Shown in pieces: positions 1 through 7,582 of a DNA stretch of 64,000 nt (position 1 is its first letter; each line of letters opens with the position of its first letter). The position numbers and the translations under genes are program-made. This stretch comes from Chthonomonas sp035294165 (GTDB lineage: Bacteria > Armatimonadota > Chthonomonadetes > Chthonomonadales > Chthonomonadaceae): positions 1 through 64,000 of the forward strand of contig NZ_DATGLN010000134.1 in assembly GCF_035294165.1 (NCBI RefSeq), written 5' to 3'. The notes under the pieces are model-generated. The model was given only the letters and a program-made list of their open reading frames with translations, made no database searches and was not told the DNA's origin.

Positions 1-141
1 GATGGACGGGCGGCTTAATTAAGCCGCGAGCGCGTAGTTTTGAGTGTTCGCGTTTATTTTTTTGCCGCTTTTTTACGAGGCCTGCGGCACCTCGGCTCGC
101 AACCAAAGACGGCATCGACTAGGTCGACACCAATCACCCCC
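1..141 (-). ncRNA. ssrA: tmRNA, 5' part (cut by window start)
   Basis: Transfer-messenger RNA rescues stalled ribosomes. Read on the minus strand, the transcript begins near 141 with GGGGGUGAUU, the usual 5' acceptor strand, followed by a GCCGAGGU...GGCCUCGUAAAA segment and a GCGGCAAAAAAAUAAAC stretch just before the resume codon. The tag frame runs from 51 down to 22 (GCG resume codon) and ends at TAA (21-19). It encodes the ten-residue peptide ANTQNYALAA, which matches the familiar ANDENYALAA pattern. The 3' half with the TPsiC arm and acceptor lies outside the window, so the maturation end cannot be judged. A minus-strand terminator at 168-187 lies just upstream and isolates the gene from leftward readthrough. 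Confidence 0.93.
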
Positions 142-167
142 GTTTTCTATCAATACATATACCGTCC

Positions 168-187
168 AAAAAGCGGAAATGTTCCGC
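168..187 (-). terminator. Rho-independent terminator upstream of tmRNA
   Basis: On the minus strand GCGGAA-CAT-TTCCGC is followed directly by TTTTT. An alternative hairpin (TTCCGCCC with GGGCGGAA, 182-208) shares one arm with it, so the two folds exclude each other, as in an attenuator. It would stop leftward transcripts about 27 bases before the tmRNA 5' end. Confidence 0.55.
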
Positions 188-193
188 CCGCTC

Positions 194-355
194 CTAACTA
201 GGGCGGAAATAGGTTAACGCCCCACTCACAAGCCGAAACAGGTAGCTTGCTCTTACCGTACCTGTCATGAGCTCCCGCTCAAGGCATGGGGGTGCTGTTA
301 TCTGCAATCTCGGCGACGCCACGTACAGCTGTTCAGAAGTTAATGAAGACCGCAT
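194..355 (-). CDS. possible 53-residue small protein
   Basis: A short open frame starts with ATG at 355, six bases after an AAGGAG Shine-Dalgarno site, and ends with TAG inside the 182-208 hairpin. The product (MRSSLTSEQL... ending TYFRPS) has no motif I recognise, no signal peptide and no clear membrane segment. It sits between the PsiE-like gene and the terminator in front of tmRNA, on the same strand as both. The ribosome site is good, but composition and length do not prove coding. It could instead be part of an untranslated leader, since an attenuator-like hairpin pair overlaps its end. Confidence 0.25.
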   Translation of the reverse strand: MRSSLTSEQLYVASPRLQITAPPCLERELMTGTVRASYLFRLVSGALTYFRPS

Positions 356-470
356 CTAGGCTCCTTTCAAAAAACCTCAAACATTTTTGGCTTTTCGTTG
401 TCTAAACTGCTAGCAGCTCGTTAGGGGATAACCCCTTATGCTCTCCTTCTCTAAAACATCGGAGAGGTTT

Positions 471-513
471 GGCCGAAAGTCTTTATAGCTCGAGGCTTTC
501 GGCCTCTTTTTTT
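471..513 (+). terminator. Rho-independent terminator (plus strand)
   Basis: GGCCGAAAG (471-479) pairs with CTTTCGGCC (496-504) across a 16-base loop and is followed by TCTTTTTTT. The T tract is on the plus strand, so it ends a rightward transcript. No convincing plus-strand gene precedes it, only a 31-codon frame at 267-359 without a good ribosome site. An untranslated RNA in 360-470, which has two further hairpins (422-436 and 441-466), is possible. Confidence 0.7.
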
Positions 514-519
514 GCCGGG

Positions 520-1038
520 TTAGGTGCGTTCGTAGAACCGCTTTAACAGAATAAGCCCTCCTATGAGCAGCAGCACGGCCAGCACGCTCACCAAAGTCCC
601 TACAGCCTCCTGCACAAAGGCATGCTGCCCTTCGGTGGAGAGAGAGGCCTGCGCCCCCACCAACAGTATCTTCCGAATGAGCGAGATAATGCCTACCAGC
701 AAAAACTCTTTAAGGGTGGCCTCTATCGAACGCGCAATGAGATAGGTAAGAATGGTGCGTAGCAGCTCCAACAGAATAACCGCAAAAAGCAGCCCGCTCA
801 GCAGTTCCAGGCTGATGTGGAGGAAGCTGTTCTCATGTTGGGCGCTCATTCCCGCCGTATGAATACCGATGGCGATGTGCACCACCTGCAAGAGGAATAG
901 GCCGAAGCTGTAGAGCAGCACCGAAGCTGCAGCCAGAATAAACAGCACGGCAACAGCGATATGGGCGAGGTTATCTAGCCATTCCAAATGGGCTACGGCC
1001 TTTAATGTGTTTTGGACGGACGGCTCGTCTTGGGTCAA
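520..1038 (-). CDS. PsiE-like membrane protein
   Basis: A 172-residue integral membrane protein resembling the phosphate-starvation-inducible PsiE family, whose biochemical role is unknown. It has four hydrophobic segments (about residues 25-55, 75-95, 105-130 and 145-168). The family-like stretch ELLRTILTYLIARSIEATLK and the following KEFLLVGIISLIRKIL support the call. The start is TTG at 1038, overlapping the stop of the acyl-CoA ligase by four bases (TTGA), so it is translationally coupled as the last gene of the lipid A/glycosyltransferase run. Nothing in the sequence links it directly to phosphate; the name rests on family resemblance only. Confidence 0.75.
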   Translation of the reverse strand: MTQDEPSVQNTLKAVAHLEWLDNLAHIAVAVLFILAAASVLLYSFGLFLLQVVHIAIGIHTAGMSAQHENSFLHISLELLSGLLFAVILLELLRTILTYLIARSIEATLKEFLLVGIISLIRKILLVGAQASLSTEGQHAFVQEAVGTLVSVLAVLLLIGGLILLKRFYERT

Positions 1039-2615
1039 GGCTGTTCTCCTACCTGCATCTCCATCTCTTTCTTCAGAAGGCGCTTCAGCACCTTGCCGGT
1101 GCTGCTACGTGGCAAGCTGTCGCGGAAGAACACCTTACGCGGCACCTTGTAGTCGGCCAGCCGTGCCCGACAGTGGCGAATCAGCTCGCGATCTAGCCCC
1201 TCTTGGCTCACCCCCTCCTTGCACACCACCACGGCGACGACCTCTTCTCCGCGTAGGGCATCCGGCAGCCCGATTACGGCCACATCCGCCACAGCCGGAT
1301 GGGTGATAAGCACCTCCTCCACTTCCCGAGGGTAGACGTTCAGCCCGGCCGTAATCACCATGTCTTTCTTTCTGTCCACGATATAGAGATAGCCATCTTC
1401 ATCTAAACGGCCGAGATCGCCCGTGTGGTACCATCCGTTGCGCATGGCCTCCCGTGTGGCCTCCGGCTGGTTGAGGTAGCCCATCATCACGTTATCGCCA
1501 CGCACCACGATCTCGCCCACTTCGCCGGTGGGTAGGGGCCTATCTTCATCATCCACAATGGCGATCTCCACGCCGGGGAGCGGAGGCCCCACGCTGCCCG
1601 GCTTTCGTGGGCCTTCTAGCGGGTTGGCACTGGTAACCGGGCTACACTCTGTTGGGCCGTCGCCCTCGATAACGGGCACGCCAAAACGCTTCTCAAGCGC
1701 TTCCAACATCGCTACCGGTAGGGGCGCGCCACCGGAAACCAAAAACCGCAGGCTCGAAAGATCGAGGGTGGGATCGGGCGGTAGCTGTAGCAACGCATAG
1801 AACATGGCCGGAACGGCCGGCAACACGGTAACCCGATGGCGTGCCACCGATTCAAGCACTTTCCCCGGCGAAAAGCTGTCTAACAGCACACTGCTCGCCC
1901 CTACCATCATCGGCAGGTTCATACAGACCGTTCCGGCAAAGGCATGAAACAGCGGCAACACCGTGAGAAGCCTATCTTCCTGGGTAAACTGAAGCCGCCC
2001 TAGCACCTGCTCGATGTTGCGGGTGAGGTTGCGATGCGAAAGCATGGCCCCTTTGGGATGCCCTGTCGTTCCCGACGTGTAGAGGATAACCGCACAATCC
2101 TCCTCCTGAACCGATGGCAATGCCGCGGAGGATAGCGGCTCGTGGGTAAGCAGATCGGAGAAGAGGATGAGGCCGGGCACGGATTGAGGCGAGATCGGCG
2201 TCGAGGTTGAGGCCGGAGCGGAGGCTCCTGTAAGGCATACAATGTGATGCAACTCCGGAAGCTCCTTACGGGCTTCAAGCACATTGGGCAGCAGAGGTTC
2301 TGCTGTGAGCACAAGTTTCACCCCGGCGTCGCCCCAAATGTAGGCAAGCTCAGGCGGTTTTAGCATCGGGTTGGCGGGCACAGATACCGCCCCCAAATAG
2401 GCTGCAGCATAGTAGCCCATAATAAAGGCCGGGCTGTTAGGTAGGAGGAGGGCTACCCTATCGCCGGCTTCCACTCCGAGCGCGGCATAGCCGGCAGCCA
2501 ATCGGCGTGTCTGCTCGGAAAGCTGCGCAAAGGTGATGGGCTGGTCACGAAAAATAAGGGCCGTCCGTTCCGGTAGGCGTTGGGCACCGTTTTCTAACAG
2601 TTCACGAAGCAGCAT
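1035..2615 (-). CDS. long-chain acyl-CoA ligase (AMP-forming)
   Basis: A 526-residue member of the ANL adenylating superfamily, expected to activate a fatty or aryl acid to acyl-AMP and then acyl-CoA in the cytoplasm. The P-loop motif YTSGTTGHPKGAMLSH lies near residue 180, GDGPTECSP near 320, the hinge segment YHTGDLGRLDEDGYLYIVDR near 400 and the C-terminal catalytic lysine segment SSTGKVLKR near 510. Length is normal for the family. It starts with ATG inside the 3' end of the endonuclease III gene (14-base overlap). Location in a lipid A run suggests envelope lipid metabolism, but substrate chain length cannot be read from sequence. Confidence 0.9.
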   Translation of the reverse strand: MLLRELLENGAQRLPERTALIFRDQPITFAQLSEQTRRLAAGYAALGVEAGDRVALLLPNSPAFIMGYYAAAYLGAVSVPANPMLKPPELAYIWGDAGVKLVLTAEPLLPNVLEARKELPELHHIVCLTGASAPASTSTPISPQSVPGLILFSDLLTHEPLSSAALPSVQEEDCAVILYTSGTTGHPKGAMLSHRNLTRNIEQVLGRLQFTQEDRLLTVLPLFHAFAGTVCMNLPMMVGASSVLLDSFSPGKVLESVARHRVTVLPAVPAMFYALLQLPPDPTLDLSSLRFLVSGGAPLPVAMLEALEKRFGVPVIEGDGPTECSPVTSANPLEGPRKPGSVGPPLPGVEIAIVDDEDRPLPTGEVGEIVVRGDNVMMGYLNQPEATREAMRNGWYHTGDLGRLDEDGYLYIVDRKKDMVITAGLNVYPREVEEVLITHPAVADVAVIGLPDALRGEEVVAVVVCKEGVSQEGLDRELIRHCRARLADYKVPRKVFFRDSLPRSSTGKVLKRLLKKEMEMQVGEQP

Positions 2616-3342
2616 CTTTCCTCTTCTCTCCTAGATTCGACATCAGAACAGAATTCTCTTGATAATAAGCGCATAAATCGGTTAGGGGACATACCTCACA
2701 GCGGGGACGCGAAGCCTTGCATACACGACGCCCATGTTCGATGAGGGCCACATGAAAGCGATAGATGAGTTCGGGCGGCACAAGCGCCTGCAGGGCATCG
2801 TGCGCCTTGGCCTCGCCAATGCGCTTCTCAATAAGCCCTAGGCGCCAGGCCACGCGAAACACGTGCGTGTCCACGGGAATAACCGGGCGCCCCAAAGCAA
2901 AGCAGAGCACGATGGCAGCTGTTTTTGGCCCTACACCGGGCAGGGCCATAAGCCATCGGCGGGCCTCGTCATCGGGCATCTGCTGCAAAAGATCGAGGGT
3001 ATAACCCCCCACTTTTTCACGCAGTGTGCGTAAAACGGCCTGTATGCGCGCCGCCTTGCTGTCCGCCAAACCGCCGCTGCGAATGGTGTCGGCCAGCTCT
3101 TTCGTGGGCGCCTTCTCTACTGCCTCCCAAGTAGGAAAGCGCTCCTTTAATTTGCCAAAGGCGCGAAACGAGTTGGCATCGGAGGTGTGTTGCGAGAGGA
3201 TGCAGGAGATAAGCTCATCCAACGGCGACATCCTCGGTTGCCATTTGGGAACGCCATAGCACGCTTCGAGACGATTCACGATCTCGCGAATGCGTGCTTC
3301 TAAAGACATCAAAGGGTTCTTTTGAGCCTCCATAATGCACAT
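2602..3342 (-). CDS. nth: endonuclease III
   Basis: DNA glycosylase/AP lyase for oxidised pyrimidines in base excision repair, 246 residues with the chosen start. The helix-hairpin-helix LPGVGPKTAAIV carries the catalytic lysine, VDTHVFR carries the catalytic aspartate, and the [4Fe-4S] signature C-x6-C-x2-C-x5-C is complete at CKASRPRCEVCPLTDLC. An upstream in-frame ATG (3420) would overlap the preceding glycosyltransferase and add 26 unconserved residues. I chose ATG 3342, preceded by TAGGTAG, though ATG 3333 is equally plausible. It is a housekeeping repair gene embedded in an envelope operon. Confidence 0.93.
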   Translation of the reverse strand: MCIMEAQKNPLMSLEARIREIVNRLEACYGVPKWQPRMSPLDELISCILSQHTSDANSFRAFGKLKERFPTWEAVEKAPTKELADTIRSGGLADSKAARIQAVLRTLREKVGGYTLDLLQQMPDDEARRWLMALPGVGPKTAAIVLCFALGRPVIPVDTHVFRVAWRLGLIEKRIGEAKAHDALQALVPPELIYRFHVALIEHGRRVCKASRPRCEVCPLTDLCAYYQENSVLMSNLGEKRKDAAS

Positions 3343-3397
3343 TCTACCTAAAGGCAGTCCAAAACCTAGGTTTGCTGCCCGATCTTTTCCCGGCCGC

Positions 3398-4492
3398 TTA
3401 AGGCCGTCTTGCCGTCGCAACCACTTTACGAAAAACGGCCTCTATTTTAGGAGCCTGTTTCTCCACCGTAAAATGGGCGCACACCGTTTCATAGGCTCGC
3501 TTGCCAAGCTCAACCCTCCTTTGGGGGTTCTCGTAAAGCTCCACAAGCGCCTTGACAATCGCTTGGGGGTCGGCCGGAGGAATGAGATAGATCGAATCCG
3601 GCTCGGCGGCGCACTCCGGTGTGCCTCCCACCGCCGTGGCCACAATGGGCTTTTGCGCCGCCATCGCCTCGAGTATGGCCACCGGAAACATTTCGTCTAG
3701 CGATACCAACGTGTAGACATCAAATGCCGCCAACAGCTGGGGCACATCCTGCCGGTAGCCAAGCCAAAGAATCGCCTCCTGCACACCGAGCCGGTTTGCT
3801 TCTCGACGTACCTTTTGATAATAGCTCTCCGTGCGAACGCTGCCGGCAAGCGCCAAGCGCAAACGGGGTATTCGCTCCAGAAGCTGGGGCAAAGCCCGAA
3901 TAAGGTAGAGCTGCCCTTTACGCGGCAGAAAATCGCCAATAGCCCCCACCAAGAAGGTCTCTTCGTCCACACCGAGGGCGGCTCTGGTTTGCAAGCGCGT
4001 GAGAGCATCGAACCCGCGGAAGCGGGCCACATCCACGAAGCCATGCACGGTATCAATGCGGTTTGCGCGAACCCGGTTGAACCGTAGGTGGTAGCGCCGA
4101 GTCTGTTCGGAAACGGCGATGATGTGATGAGCAAACCACCAATGGGGATGGATTTTGTGAGAGTGTGCCGTCGTTACGCAGGGAATGCCGCTAAAGCGCT
4201 CCAGAAAAACCCCGAAGTTGTGGGCACGCGACATATGTGTGTTGATGACCTCGATGCCTTGCTCTCGCGCCAGGGTGGCCACCCGACGCAGCTCATCGGG
4301 TGGCCAACGGTGCATATCGCTTTCAACGACCGTTACGTTTGGGGTATGTGCCAACTGTTGGCCGATCCAGGCGTTGTGTCGGCACACCAGCATCACCTCG
4401 TTGCCCCGATGGGCCAGCTCTTGCGTGAGCAACAAGCAGTGAACTACAGCCCCGTTAACGCCCACGCCGGAGATGATCTCCATTATTCGCAT
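3398..4492 (-). CDS. GT4-family glycosyltransferase
   Basis: A 364-residue GT-B glycosyltransferase transferring a sugar from a nucleotide donor with retention. The N-terminal half has the acceptor-side Rossmann fold (GVGVNGAVVHCLLLTQELAHRG). The C-terminal half has the donor site with an E-x7-E motif (EMFPVAILE) followed by AMAAQKPIVATAVGGTPE. There is no signal peptide or membrane segment, as expected for a peripheral cytoplasmic enzyme of LPS core or glycan assembly. The start at 4492 overlaps the upstream glycosyltransferase gene by ten bases; ATG 4483 is an alternative. Donor and acceptor sugars cannot be assigned. Confidence 0.88.
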   Translation of the reverse strand: MRIMEIISGVGVNGAVVHCLLLTQELAHRGNEVMLVCRHNAWIGQQLAHTPNVTVVESDMHRWPPDELRRVATLAREQGIEVINTHMSRAHNFGVFLERFSGIPCVTTAHSHKIHPHWWFAHHIIAVSEQTRRYHLRFNRVRANRIDTVHGFVDVARFRGFDALTRLQTRAALGVDEETFLVGAIGDFLPRKGQLYLIRALPQLLERIPRLRLALAGSVRTESYYQKVRREANRLGVQEAILWLGYRQDVPQLLAAFDVYTLVSLDEMFPVAILEAMAAQKPIVATAVGGTPECAAEPDSIYLIPPADPQAIVKALVELYENPQRRVELGKRAYETVCAHFTVEKQAPKIEAVFRKVVATARRP

Positions 4493-5547
4493 ACGGCCGT
4501 CCCGGCCTTATGGCAGGCCACCGCCTCGTCAAAAACCCGCTGGAGGTTAGCGAACGCACGATCCATCGTAAAGCAACACCTTACCCGCTCTTTACCGGCA
4601 GTGCCAAGCCGCCTGCAGAGGGCCGAATCTTGCTGAAGGCGACGCAAGCATTCGACCATCGCCTGCACATCGCCTGCGGGCGCCAGCAGGCCGGTCTCCC
4701 CTTCTATCACGATCTCCGGAACCCCTCCGGCTCGAAAGGCCACCACCGGCTTCCCCGCTGCCATGGCCTCCAACACCACCAGCCCAAACGGCTCTCGCTG
4801 AGAGGGCAAACAGAACACCGTGAAGCGTCGCATAAGGGCAGGCATATCTTCCCAAAACCCTAGCAGATGAAGACGCCCCTTCAAAGGGCCTCGTGCCATC
4901 TCCTCTAGCCAAGGGCGCATTCTCCCTTCACCGGCGATCACAAAGTGGGCAGTCTCCAATTGAAGGGCCACCTCCACCAACTCGGCAAAGCCCTTCTTAG
5001 GGGAAAGATGCGCCGCCGCGCCCACACAAAACGCCTCGGAGGGAACATCGCCCAACTCGGCAACCGGCCCCTCTTCGAAAGGAGCCGGGTCTATGCCGTT
5101 ATGCACCACGCGTAGGCGCTCCCGTGGAAGCCCCTGGCGCTCCATATGCGCGGCTACGGCCTCGGAAACACAGACAAGCAGGGGAGCAAACCGGTAGCAC
5201 AGAGCCGTGTTGAAACCATGAACCATCGCCACACAGGGGATGTGGCACCACCGTGCGGCCAAAGCACCCCATAGCGTCGCACTGGAAAGGTGGGTACATA
5301 CCAAATCCGGCTTGAACTGCAGAATGGCCTCCCGTAAAACCCGCAGCGCACGCACATTGAATTTGCCCGATATCGGCACGGCCACACAATCTACTCCCTC
5401 TTTACGCGCCCTGCTTTCGTAAGCCGCATGAGGTTTCGTCAGCACACGAACAACATGCCCCTGCTGCATCTGGGTGCGTGCAATGCCAAGCACTAAAAGC
5501 TCCGCGCCCCCCACATGCGAGGGCGTAATAAGATGAAGAACTCGCAT
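4483..5547 (-). CDS. GT4-family glycosyltransferase
   Basis: A 354-residue GT-B glycosyltransferase. The N terminus MRVLHLITPSHVGGAELLVL is the typical start of GT4 enzymes. The C-terminal donor domain includes VCVGAAAHLSPKKGF, GEGRMRPWLEEMA and the E-x7-E motif EPFGLVVLE followed by AMAAGKPVVAFRAGGVPE. It lies eight bases downstream of the GT9 heptosyltransferase and overlaps the next GT4 gene by ten bases, so the three are one translational unit. The order GT9-GT4-GT4 behind waaA/lpxK suggests successive steps of LPS inner/outer core building. Exact specificity is unknown. Confidence 0.88.
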   Translation of the reverse strand: MRVLHLITPSHVGGAELLVLGIARTQMQQGHVVRVLTKPHAAYESRARKEGVDCVAVPISGKFNVRALRVLREAILQFKPDLVCTHLSSATLWGALAARWCHIPCVAMVHGFNTALCYRFAPLLVCVSEAVAAHMERQGLPRERLRVVHNGIDPAPFEEGPVAELGDVPSEAFCVGAAAHLSPKKGFAELVEVALQLETAHFVIAGEGRMRPWLEEMARGPLKGRLHLLGFWEDMPALMRRFTVFCLPSQREPFGLVVLEAMAAGKPVVAFRAGGVPEIVIEGETGLLAPAGDVQAMVECLRRLQQDSALCRRLGTAGKERVRCCFTMDRAFANLQRVFDEAVACHKAGTAVCE

Positions 5548-5555
5548 AGCTATCC

Positions 5556-6596
5556 TTAGTATCCAAAATGCTTCAAACGTTCTCTACAGACCCTGTAGAC
5601 CCAATCCGGTTCTATGCCGCGCATGCAGTCGTAGCGCCCATGACACGTTGGGTGACGATAGCACGGACTACAAGAGAGACCTAGATGGAGAGTGGTATTT
5701 TGTGCGCCATAGGGTCCGAAGCGCTTGGGGTCGGTCGGTCCCATGAGAGCGACAATGGGCGTTCCCACCAGACTAGCGATATGGGTGGCGCCGGTGTCAC
5801 CTCCCAGAAACAGATCGCAGCGGCTGATGGCGGCGGCAAGTTCGCGCGGTGTGGTACACCCCACGAGGGAGAGGGGTCGCCCTTTCATCTGGTCTCTGAT
5901 CTCCTTATCGGCCGTGGCTTCGGCCTTGCCTCCAAACAGAATCACACTATAGCCGGCCTCCAAAAACCGATCGGCCAGACGTGCCCAATGGGAGGGTGGC
6001 CACGTCTTATTAGGCACCGAGGCGCCTATATGCATCCCGATTCGTGGGGAGGGTGCGCCCTCCAATAGCTCTTCTGCCCGCGCGATAAGCGCCGGATCGC
6101 GCGTGAGATAGGCCGGCGGCTCCTCCGGCAGTCTCTCCACACCTAAAAGACGCGCAAAGTTAAAAAGGCATTCCACCGCGTTGAGGTGTTCGGGTGCGGC
6201 GACAATAGGGTTTCCCGTCAAGAGGCCGCTGAACTCGCGCCCGCTCTCCCAAGTAAATCGCCGAGAGGCTCCTGAAAGACGCGCCAAACAGCCGCTGATG
6301 AACAGCCCCTGCATATCCAGGGTAACATCCGGTCGAAATCTCCTGATGGGCTGCCACATGGCCATAATGGCCTTTATTCCGCGAGGGGCGATAAACAACT
6401 CATCTATAGAGGGATTCCCAACGAGCAGATCGGCCAATCCGTTGCGCACCACCCAACCGATCTTCACATGCGGGTATGCCTTACGAATGGCATCCACCGT
6501 TGGCACCGTTCGTGCCACATCGCCGAGAGCGCTCATTTTGATCACCAAAAGGCGCTCGACGTTCTGCATATCCACTACCGGAGAGACCGACGTCAC
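5556..6596 (-). CDS. GT9-family heptosyltransferase
   Basis: A 346-residue member of the ADP-heptose:LPS heptosyltransferase family (WaaC/WaaF/RfaQ type), adding heptose to the LPS core in the cytoplasm. Key segments are VIKMSALGDVARTVPTVDAI at the N terminus, a HIGASVPNKTWPPSHWARLA donor-site segment, and FLGGDTGATHIASLVGTP with VALMGPTDPKRFGPYG in the C-terminal domain. The GTG start at 6596 overlaps the acyltransferase stop by four bases; ATG 6569 is a possible later start. Position after waaA, lpxK and the acyltransferase fits core assembly. Whether the sugar is really a heptose cannot be proved here. Confidence 0.88.
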   Translation of the reverse strand: MTSVSPVVDMQNVERLLVIKMSALGDVARTVPTVDAIRKAYPHVKIGWVVRNGLADLLVGNPSIDELFIAPRGIKAIMAMWQPIRRFRPDVTLDMQGLFISGCLARLSGASRRFTWESGREFSGLLTGNPIVAAPEHLNAVECLFNFARLLGVERLPEEPPAYLTRDPALIARAEELLEGAPSPRIGMHIGASVPNKTWPPSHWARLADRFLEAGYSVILFGGKAEATADKEIRDQMKGRPLSLVGCTTPRELAAAISRCDLFLGGDTGATHIASLVGTPIVALMGPTDPKRFGPYGAQNTTLHLGLSCSPCYRHPTCHGRYDCMRGIEPDWVYRVCRERLKHFGY

Positions 6597-7582
6597 CGCT
6601 CTTCTCCTGTAAGGCGTTCTGCAGCCGAATTGGGGTGTTCTGGCACTCCCTCGCGCCTTTCAAAAACCCACGGAGAGGCACGCCACCGATCGTGCAACCA
6701 GAGCCACTGCGTGGGGTTTTTGCGAATCTGGTCTTCTAAATGCCTGTTTATCATGGTCATGATGGCCAAAATGTCGGCAGAGCGATCGCCTGTCGGCTCA
6801 TAGACCTCCGGCGGCTCAAACAGAATATGAAAACGCCCATCTTCACGTCGTGTACACCAGCTGAAAAGGAGGGGCGCCTTGGTGTGGAGATGAAGAACGG
6901 CCGGGCCGTCCGTTGTGCCTGTAGGAAGCCCGAAAAAGGGTACCACAACATCGCCCGCATTTTGGTCGGGAAGAATGCCTACCAGCTCGTTCTTTCGCAA
7001 TGACTGCAGCACCGGTCGCACGGCTTCACCGCGCCGGAACACATTCGCCCCGCTTTGGAGCCGCGTGTTGGTGAGCAGCTTCTCGGTTTCAGGGTCTTCC
7101 GATCTTCGCGCGATGACGTTGAGGGGGTAATCGTGAGTGGCCAGCCATCGCGCCAAAAACTCCCAATTACCGAAGTGCCCTGTAATGATGAAGGCGCCTC
7201 GCTGCCCCGCCAAGGCTTTCTGCAAATTTTCCTCGCCCTCAACCACGACCATGCGGTCTATGGCGGAGCGGTCGAGCTGAGGCAACTTTACAAACTCGGC
7301 CACCGCCATGCCGAAATGAAGAAAAACAGCGCGCGCCATGCGGCGCCGTTCTTTCGTCGGCAGGTCGGGGTAGACGAGCGCCAGATTCTTATGCGCCGTG
7401 TTCCGATAGCGCCTTAAGACACCGTAGAGCAGGAACCCAACGCCGCGTCCAACCCATCGGGCGGCCGGTAAGGGAAGCAGGCGAAAAAGGCCTACAACCG
7501 TAGGCAGTCCAACGCGCCCGGCCAGCCGGGTAAGGCGCTTCTTCATGGGCAGCGGAGAGAGGGCAGCTTCCGGATTTACCAT
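6593..7582 (-). CDS. LpxL/HtrB-type lipid A acyltransferase
   Basis: A 329-residue late acyltransferase adding a secondary acyl chain to Kdo-lipid IVA at the inner membrane. The catalytic H-x4-E motif appears as GHFGNWE near residue 135, followed by the conserved ILPDQNAG region and a C-terminal WLWLHDRW segment, all typical of the family. An N-terminal hydrophobic stretch (about residues 22-55) would anchor it. It overlaps lpxK by seven bases and the GT9 gene by four. Only one such acyltransferase is present in the window, so LpxL versus LpxM order is not decidable. Confidence 0.9.
   Translation of the reverse strand: MVNPEAALSPLPMKKRLTRLAGRVGLPTVVGLFRLLPLPAARWVGRGVGFLLYGVLRRYRNTAHKNLALVYPDLPTKERRRMARAVFLHFGMAVAEFVKLPQLDRSAIDRMVVVEGEENLQKALAGQRGAFIITGHFGNWEFLARWLATHDYPLNVIARRSEDPETEKLLTNTRLQSGANVFRRGEAVRPVLQSLRKNELVGILPDQNAGDVVVPFFGLPTGTTDGPAVLHLHTKAPLLFSWCTRREDGRFHILFEPPEVYEPTGDRSADILAIMTMINRHLEDQIRKNPTQWLWLHDRWRASPWVFERREGVPEHPNSAAERLTGEER

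Noticed and set aside
267..359. 31-codon plus-strand frame before the terminator at 471
   Set aside because: No Shine-Dalgarno site and no recognisable sequence; the overlapping minus-strand frame has the better ribosome site.
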